Shown piece after piece: positions 56,551 to 64,000 of a DNA stretch of 64,000 nt. The position numbers were made by a program, and so were the translations under genes. Within the stretch, counting starts at the first letter, position 1, and each line of letters opens with the position of its first letter. The notes below the pieces were generated by a model. The model was not told the DNA's origin. It saw nothing but the letters and a program-made list of their open reading frames with translations, and did no database searches. Location: NCBI GenBank assembly GCA_002633005.1, contig NMRA01000236.1:494861-558860 (forward strand), in the 5' to 3' direction. This DNA is from Phoronis australis. Taxonomy: Eukaryota > Phoronida > Phoronidae.

Positions 56551-59003
56551 ATGTCATTGTTTCGTCGTTTATGTGTGAACAAAAACAATAATCACACACC
56601 AGCTCTTCGTCTTTTAGGTAAAACTGAGCGGCACGAAAGCAACGATGAACTCATTTGTAAATTACTGAACGATTCTTTAGATTTCCATAAGTACGCCCAT
56701 GATACCACATTTTGTGAAGGCGATGCATCAGTGGACGTCGAATCGCATATTGTTGGGAGTGGGAAAGATGCTCTTCCAATGCCTGTATTTCAGGTTTTGG
56801 ACTCAAACATCCAACTTAAGGGTGGACAAACGTTCAACATGTGGAAGGCTTCCTTGGATTTGACTTTCAGGCTTTATCAGCTGCGAAGAAAAAAACGAAT
56901 CTTGTACATCCAACAGTTAGAAGATTTTCCCTCCTTTATCTCCACCTTCAGCTTCCATGAGCAAAATTTCACTGGTCTCTTGGCACAATTCATGAAATTG
57001 TTTTTTCTTGGATTCGATGATGTGATTGTTTTACCACAGCTAGACATCACACATAGCGTGTATGGGATTAGAAAACGTAGCCACCCCATCAGTGGAAGTC
57101 CACAATTACTAGTCAGTGACGTTCAACAGTTAGTGCACCAAAGGAGACCAAGGAATGCTGTGTGTTTACTAGGCATCACGTGGACAGATCTTTATCCATG
57201 CGACGAGTTGAATTTTGTGCTTGGTGAAGGTTCGTGCAATTTGGAGAGTGCAGTGATGTGTTTTGGGCATTTTGATGCTAATGTACTGTTGCCCAGTTTC
57301 CAAGGAGTGTTGAAGGAAATACGTGAAGTTGATGGGTTCCTTTTATGGAAATTATTCAAGGTAAAGTCATAATAGCAGGCCAACTGCAATTTTAAAAACA
57401 ACCTAGCGACAGTGTTTTTTACTATGTTCATGAGGAGACTCTGTGCCTGATTGCATGAAACAGTCCCAATAAAGACTATGTTCCTGAATTCCTAATGTTA
57501 TTGAGAATAAATGGTTTAGCTTTTCATGCATCATTCCGAGGACTTAGTCCCCGTTTATTTTCATTGGAATAAGGGGATCAGTTCAGATAAAAGATTGTCA
57601 CAAAAAAGAGGGCTCACAATAAAGATAAAGTGATAGAATGGTTTAACTTTAGTGAGTAAACAGTCTTTAAATGCCCTGAAAATTCAGGGAACATAGTTAA
57701 GTCCCTATTGTGACTGCTTCATGCAACAAGCCTCTGGACTTCCTTAACTCTGTATACCAAGTATGTTTGTAATTTTTGTGTTTGAAAATTTGTTCTGTTA
57801 ATATGATGGGTATAATGAAAGAGACCACATGTTAGCATGACATGGTTTGCTAAATTTATGTTGTTGGTGGAGTGAGATGAGAAAAAAAACACTTTGACTA
57901 TCACTTGTTAAGTGCCAATTCATTGAATGACAGTCAAGTTGTCTATCTTTCAGTGGTGCTACAATTGTCATATAGTCACATACAGGGGTCACACATTTTG
58001 AGAACCAGTTCATGTTTGTTATTCTGTGGAATAAACTGGTTCTCAGTATACGGTCCCCAGTAAGTGACTATCAAAGTTATGGCAGTTTTGAAAAAGCCAA
58101 CATTTAGACAGTATGTAATGCACAAGTGCAGTGGAATGAGTATTGCCACTGACTGTTGGGCCAGTGTTACAGTGGCAAACTAATGTTTACATGAGTCCAG
58201 CTCTCTTATGGTCTGTTTTTATCTGATAAGCTCAGGTAATCCAGCAATTATGTTGTAAACATTGCGCCTGACACTAACCAATATTTAAAAAATTTTGCAA
58301 ATGGCTTTCAACAAATGTCGTGAAGTAGATGTGTCTTGTATGAAATACTTTCACCCAAAAACTTTGAATGGAGAAAAACGGATGACCTTCAGAGAAATTA
58401 AGACTTAACTTTCACCTGTTGATTCCTTTGTGTGACTGTAGCTAGCTCTGACCAGCTTAACCACAGTATTGTGTACCAACAGAAAAGGCTTGCATGACAA
58501 GTTTAATTGAGCGTGATTCTATATCAGATCAGTATAGTGGAAATTTCTTGACTTTTACACTCCAAGTGAATGGTGCACTGTGTTGAATGATGCCTTTTTA
58601 ATGGCTAGTTTTCGAAGAAGAACCAGTCCCCCTAAATTGTTTTTAACTCGGTCTTGTCTGATACTTAATTTATTTTATTTGGTTTTAGTAATCTTAACTT
58701 TTATTTTTTGTTTTTTTATTTTAGGTGATGAGTCATGAGGTATGTCACGTGCTGGGAATACAGCATTGCGTCTACTTCCACTGCTTGATGAACGAGAGCA
58801 CGTCACTGACCGAGGCCATGTCGCAGCCCTTTTTGCTGTGTCCAGTCTGTCTCAAGAAACTACGGAAAGTCTGCAAATTCGATGTAGTGCAGAGGTATCA
58901 ACTTCTCAGGGATTTTCTCTCCACAATAAATGACACATTTCCATACTCTGGTTTCACTGAAGCTGTTTCAACAATGGATTCGTTATTACTAGAGGCTAAA
59001 TGA
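56551..59003 (+). CDS. AMZ2: Archaemetzincin-2 (archaelysin family metallopeptidase, 2 exons, 362 aa)
   Basis: Exon 1 is 56551-57360 (270 residues) and exon 2 is 58725-59003 (92 residues), joined in phase 0 (TTCAAG|GTAAAG; ATTTTAG|GTGATG). The start is the ATG in GAGACGATGTCA; an in-frame TTG slightly upstream is not needed. Exon 1 holds the family's N-terminal domain, including GITWTDLYPCDELNFVLGEG. Exon 2 starts with the zinc site: HEVCHVLGIQHC with H274, E275, H278, H284 and C285, followed by C290, M292 and a CPVC pair (C309, C312). This is the HExxHxxGxxHCx4C...CxxC signature of archaemetzincins, with two zinc sites, one catalytic and one structural. Human AMZ2 is 360 residues, so the model looks complete. 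Substrates in animals are poorly defined. Confidence 0.93.
57447..57731. repeat. MITE-like element, TTGCATGAAACAG family (copy 2), in the AMZ2 intron
   Basis: The left end TTGCATGAAACAGTCCCAAT with ACTATGTTCC is mirrored by GGAACATAG and ATTGTGACTGCTTCATGCAA at the right end, giving imperfect TIRs of about 40 bp. Total length is about 285 bp, non-coding. Confidence 0.75.
57975..58075. repeat. Foldback repeat, GAGAACCAGTTT family (copy 2), in the AMZ2 intron
   Basis: ATAGTCACATACAGGGG and GAGAACCAGTT on the left pair with AACTGGTTCTC and GGTCCCCAGTAAGTGACTAT on the right, giving an almost fully self-complementary 100-bp element with a loop of about 25 bases. Confidence 0.65.
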
Positions 59004-62000
59004 ATGTGATCTAATGTTTTTGAAGGATGTACATGGCTATAGTAATGTTTATTAAGTTATTGCTGAAATCTCAAGAATATATCTCTAACCTATGTCGGTA
59101 CATTGATTGACATCACAAGAGCAACCATTTAGTCACAGGATGCCATCTTAAACTATTAAATTCACCTGGAGCACCCTATTCACGCAGTCGTCATACTACA
59201 AAGAGCCTCCTTTTAGGTAATGCATTCTGTGCTTCATCACAATGCAAAACGTGATCTTTCGTGTTTTTGCTTTCTTTCACTTATGTCGCAAATGCATTTT
59301 TTTAACCTAAAAGGCTTTTAAAAAAGTGTCTTCGTGAATAAGGTCTGTTGAGCATTTCCAACGATTTCAATGTCATCCAGTGAAGTTTATCAATTTCTGC
59401 TGCAGCTGCTTTGTTGCTCAAATAATTTCAGTGATACTAATTTGAAGTGAACATTTGCACATTGAAAGCAACTCCCTTTATCTCATCACCCGCTGCATAC
59501 GCAGGATACCAAGCATATATTGGTCCATTTATAAATTACACCTTCCACTGACAGGTCAAACTTAATTCTCAGATGGATTCAACGGGTAACCTTGGCACCA
59601 GTAGTTGTGTGGCAGACTTGAAAATGCGAAAATGTTAAAAAATTTTCTCCTTGTTTTGAGGTGACGGCTTGACTATTGTTAACTTAAGAAGTTAGATCAG
59701 CTTGTAACTCTATTGTGCATGGAACATGTCATCTTACTGGCTTCACTCGCCAGTGACTAGCATTAATGACTGCAGTAAAACACCAGTAGATGGACAATGA
59801 TAGACAGACAGGGATTTGACATTTTAAGCTACCTGTAATAATCATTTTAAGCTCAAAGGTACATCATTGCTTTAGTATGTTAGGGTAGCTTTACATTAAA
59901 ACCCTAGCTCTAATCTGTCTAGGTTATTGCCATGCTGTTAGTGTGGTGGTACAAGGGATAAAATTGAAGAACCTGCGTCGTTGTTTCATTATGAACGTGA
60001 ATGACGGTAACGCAAAAATAAGTGTACCAATTTCGGATTGTAAATCGTTTATGTAACCATTGTAATTTCACCAAGAATAGTTGAATTTCTGTTAAATATT
60101 CAACATTCAAATTCATTATTTCCGCTAATAGTTGTCATGTGCGTGGATACAGTCATGCAACGTGAATAGTTATTTCACTGATCAGAGTCATAAGTTTTAA
60201 ATTTGGCAATTCTTTGTTGAAAATAACTCATGGACCATTTTCTACGATGTTCACATAAAATGTGGACTCTTTTTAAAAACGATATAGATCATTTTTTGCA
60301 TTAAAAACGACTCGGGTCATCATTTAACGTTGAAAATGGTTGATTTTCTCCCGGAGTCAAAATTAATGCGTATTTGTTAATACTTGTTACCCGTGAGTTC
60401 AGTTTCCGATGTGTGCGTAGGCTTATTGGATTTGCATAGTGAACGAATATTGTAAAATTTCAACTAGTTCCACACTCCCGTACCTGCGCACAGTTCGTTC
60501 ATGCGAGTTTCCAATAGCTCGTGATAAGTCCGTGCTGCCAGGAATGCGTAACTAGGCAATGCCTTCCTGGTGCTGCCTGTACTATGACCATTGTAGTCCT
60601 GGAATACGAACTCCCGCACGTTTTGTATGTATTATTACCATTTGAGATTGTTTCTAAAATAATTTAATTTGTGCAATATTTACCTGTTGCGTAGTCGCCG
60701 TTTTTTGTAAATTCGATTTCTGAGAAGTAGACTTACTGTTATCTGTAGTATCAGGTGGTATTTGCCTAAACCTGCGAAATAATTTTTTAAAGAATGAAAA
60801 GTTTGCCTTCTAAAAGAACCCAGCCCAGTACTTCGTGTTGCTGACAACGTACAGTGTATTTCCCATTTGCCCCACTCTTGGCAGACAGTCCCACTTTTAT
60901 TTTTTCCGACATCCCGCCACACCATCTAAATGTCCCGCTTTAATTTCCCATGCGACATCGCCATATTTTCCGGCTCGACTAAAGAGAAAAACGGGCCTTT
61001 TCTTGGGTTTTTGCGGCACCCGCAATTTACCGTTCAATTATAAAAAAACTGTCGGGCGTTTTGGGGTATTTTATCTGCCGTTCGACAAAAAACGCTGTCG
61101 GCACGCCTTTGTATGTTGCTACGAACATTTCACCCTTAGGTTTTGGCTTAGAACCAGATGTCCCGCTTTTCATACTGAAGTAAACTCGCTTTTTCAATCC
61201 AGTTGTTCTGTTTTTTCGTTCTTGACTGTTGACCGTGACAACTATGCAACAGGTGACCGTGTTCAAAATAACATTGTCTCTTTCTATGAATATTGTTATT
61301 TTCCAGAGTCTACTTTCCTTCGAAACACAACAATCCTAAAAATGTGTTCCAGTGTCTCTTGGTTTACAGTAACACAGTATAAGCATCAGGATCACTTACT
61401 TTTACTTTCTGAAGAAAAGACCTTATTTCTAAACGTTTATGGAAAATTCTATATTACAACCCATGTAATGACAGATGTTTGCCCATTGTTATCCATCTGA
61501 AAACCTTTATCTGCAAATTTCGGATGTATACTTCGAGTAGTTTATTGAATTTTTCGTAATTTTAACTGCATTCTTAATTTTTACTGAATAATTGTACCAA
61601 ACGACACAAAAGGTCCAATTGCTTATTACATATAAAGATGTTTAATTTAGGATGAAAGCCAACAAAATTATTCGCAGCAAGTGTCAGGGATCCATTTCTA
61701 GAATCTTTATGAGGTAGAAATATTTTGAATCATTGAAATTATTGACCTAGTGGCTTAACTATTCAATTATATAACATCTCTGGTTCATTTCCTATTTATG
61801 TTACTACTACACCCTGTTATTTTTCACATTCAGGTAATTATATATCGTTTGCTGCTGATATAATCTTTATGCCATTAAGAACTGGTGGAAGGCTTTCTAA
61901 TGATACGACTCTCACGCAACTGGGTTGATAAGTGGCCGGGCGTTTTTGTGATAGTAAATTCCATAGCAATCCCAATTGCAAACAAATGCCAAGCGGCGCA

Positions 62001-62290
62001 ACCTCACCAGCGCAAAATCGACGTTGGCATTCCACCAGAGTTCTATCAAGGAGTGTAATGGTTGAGTGCTCTGGGCAAGAGCTCTATGCACGTGATATCA
62101 AGCCACCTCCATTAGCTACATTTTAGTCAAGTTGTCAATATTTTTTTCAAAGATCTGCAGCAAAAGCCTTGGCAAAGAAATCTTGCTTTGTAGTGTGTTT
62201 CATGTATGACCTATGATCGCTGCCGAGTTGTGCTTGAAAAAAAGATCATGAAATTAGGTCAAATTGGAAGCTTGATATCAGGTTACTCGA
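59004..62290. other. Intergenic region after AMZ2
   Basis: No supported gene. A 221-codon open frame on the plus strand (60835-61500) has no domain; the minus strand there carries repeated GCGGGACAT-like motifs, so it reads as a decayed repeat. No clear AATAAA was seen just after AMZ2. Confidence 0.5.
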
Positions 62291-62626
62291 ACGGCACGGA
62301 TGGGCCGCAAACGTTTTTCACTTAAAACATTCCTCACCCGCACCAAAGATGCCCGCACGCACCTGATAAACTCAGTTCATCCACTCAAAACAAGTGAAGA
62401 TACACCGACCGCTAACTCGGCTACGCACCGACCTCCAAACACGAAGCACGCAAACCGTGCGGCCTAGCTAACTCGATCCAGCTACGACCGCCACACTTTG
62501 CGTAGTGTGGATGCCGTAACAAGCTGCCCGGCACGGGGGGTCGGTGAGCTTTTTTATCAATCGGTGAAGTGAATTCATAGAGTCTGGAGTCGTGTTTAAA
62601 AGCGAAAGAGCTCCATTTTGGAGGAA

Positions 62627-63036
62627 GGAAAGGCTTTTTCGGGAATCGTGATAGGGTCGTTTTTGATCAAGGGCGTGATTCGGGAAATGAGGGCGAAAAA
62701 TGCCGTGTTCGGAAATGGAGATTTATTGGGACTGCGATCAAAACGAATTTGACTCCGGAAATCAGGAAAATGGACAAAAAATGGAAACCGGGAATGAGAC
62801 TCCCCTTTCGTCCTTTGTTTACGAGTACGGCAGCCGTGTTGTTCGGGTAGCCTACGTGTAGACACACATGCTTACGTGACGTTTCGCTGCGTTTGAAGAC
62901 TATGCTTTTGACAAGTTGTCAATCCGGGGTTTGTTGCCGTTCACTGACCAGACCTGGGCTGCGTTGCGTAGAGTAAGTTTCTTACGACTAGAAAAGCGAG
63001 ATCACGGAAAATTTTCATGTAAGAGCTGCATCACTC
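62627..63036. repeat. 410-bp block, copy 1
   Basis: It is followed by one N at 63037 and a second copy at 63038-63447 with about three or four substitutions. Sequence is richer in CpG than the rest of the window. Confidence 0.95.
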
Positions 63037-63037
63037 N
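63037..63037. other. Single N: contig join
   Basis: One undetermined base between two near-identical 410-bp blocks; the same pattern as at 45518. Confidence 0.85.
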
Positions 63038-63447
63038 GGAAAGGCTTTCTCGGGAATCGTGATAGGGTCGTTTTTGATCAAGGGCGTGATTCGGGAAATG
63101 AGGGCGAAAAATGCCGTGTTCGGAAATGGAGATTTATTGGGACTGCGATCGAAACGAATTTGACTCCGGAAATCAGGAAAATGGACAAAAAATGGAAACC
63201 GGGAATGAGACTCCCCTTTCGTCCTTTGCTTACGAGTACGGCAGCCGTGTTGTTCGGGTAGCCTACGTGTAGACACACATGCTTACGTGACGTTTCGCTG
63301 CGTTTGAAGACTATGCTTTTGACAAGTTGTCAATCCGGGGTTTGTTGCCGTTCACTGACCAGACCTGGGCTGCGTTGCGTAGAGTAAGTTTCTTACGACT
63401 AGAAAAGCGAGATCACGGAAAATTTTCATGTAAGAGCTGCATCACTC
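63038..63447. repeat. 410-bp block, copy 2
   Basis: It nearly equals 62627-63036 and then continues into unique sequence. Near the right end a frame reading FDKLSIRGLLPFTDQTWAAL ends in a GCGTAGA|GTAAGT donor-like site, present in both copies. It could be an exon of a gene or of an element; no matching acceptor or ATG was found. Confidence 0.93.
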
Positions 63448-64000
63448 ACTTCCACCATTTTGTACCGGCGCTAGCGCATTGTAATGTTAGGATAGTTTTA
63501 GGAGCGCAATCGGCACAGACACCATGAGCGCGTTCATCAAATAAAGCTATCTTATCGTAAGGCTGTTATTTAATTGCTTAAAGCGGCAGATAAACCCGCG
63601 TTGTGTCCAAGAGGCGAACTTTTGATTTATATCACTTACAAGTATAAAATTGGTCTCAATTTGTTCCTTACTCAGATGAGAATTGATTTCTCTGTTTGCA
63701 AAAAACGAACAGTTCGTTATTCCTCGAGACCATGCTCGACGCATAACGATGACACGCCGTTACAAGTCAGTTTGTGGAGCTTGACCATGGCATCAAGCAA
63801 GAACGAACCGACAGTTCTTTCGCAGCCCTGAATTCGTATCCCAATTTGCCAGGGGAACAATTTGAGCCAATAGCTTAAAGGCGAAGGCAACCTTTTTTCA
63901 TGTCATTTTGAGCTAAAATAAGGTTGGTTGGTTATCCTAGACATATTTTCCACTTAATTACAGCTTTTCGTAATTTTGTTAATTAGTCGTCCGCTACTCC
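63448..64000. other. Right end of the window, no supported feature
   Basis: Unique sequence with short chance frames only. A gene beginning beyond the window cannot be excluded, because CpG density rises in the last 1.7 kb. Confidence 0.4.

Noticed and set aside
60835-61500. 221-codon open frame on the plus strand
   Set aside because: Composition is unlike the real exons, no domain or splice context is visible, and the opposite strand shows repeated GCGGGACAT motifs typical of a decayed repeat.
62596-63278. Minus-strand frames repeated across the N at 63037
   Set aside because: The same frame occurs twice only because the 410-bp block is duplicated; no domain or start context.

Overview
This window is animal nuclear DNA: AT-rich and intron-rich, with short exons bounded almost everywhere by GT-AG splice sites, long introns, and many short palindromic (MITE-like) repeats and tandem arrays. 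I see no operons, no bacterial-type genes and no CRISPR. The gene set (a secreted coiled-coil C-type lectin, a single USP25/28-type deubiquitinase, a ciliary microtubule inner protein of the CFAP68/C11orf1 type and an AMZ2-type archaemetzincin) points to a ciliated invertebrate bilaterian. An amphioxus-like deuterostome is my best guess, but that is inference, not proof.

Layout. 8-7563 (minus): secreted C-type lectin gene with a TATA promoter at about 7653-7660, a signal-peptide exon, one long coiled-coil exon and a two-exon six-cysteine CTLD. 7564-23703: no convincing gene, many MITE-like inverted-repeat elements, a 39-bp array and a tandem of about 445-bp units. 23704-24279 (minus): candidate single-exon membrane-anchored or secreted coiled-coil protein. 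27450-50299 (plus): 18 exons of a USP25/USP28 orthologue coding for the last 901 residues; the exon with the catalytic cysteine was not found. 50300-54523: gene-poor. 54524-56021 (minus): CFAP68-like gene, head to head with 56551-59003 (plus), a complete two-exon AMZ2. 59004-64000: no firm gene; a CpG-richer end with a duplicated 410-bp block.

The genes do not form one pathway. The most striking points are: (1) a perfect 169-bp copy of an internal USP exon inserted 3.5 kb upstream in an intron of the same gene, flanked by a 78-bp direct duplication with 3-bp microhomology at both joins, and lying between 14-bp perfect terminal inverted repeats; (2) two places where a single N separates near-identical blocks, most likely unmerged haplotypes, one of which duplicates two USP exons in frame; (3) a solitary globin-like last exon inside a USP intron; (4) an array whose units each carry a splice-acceptor-like motif. 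All gene models are hand-spliced from sequence; no database or transcript check was possible.
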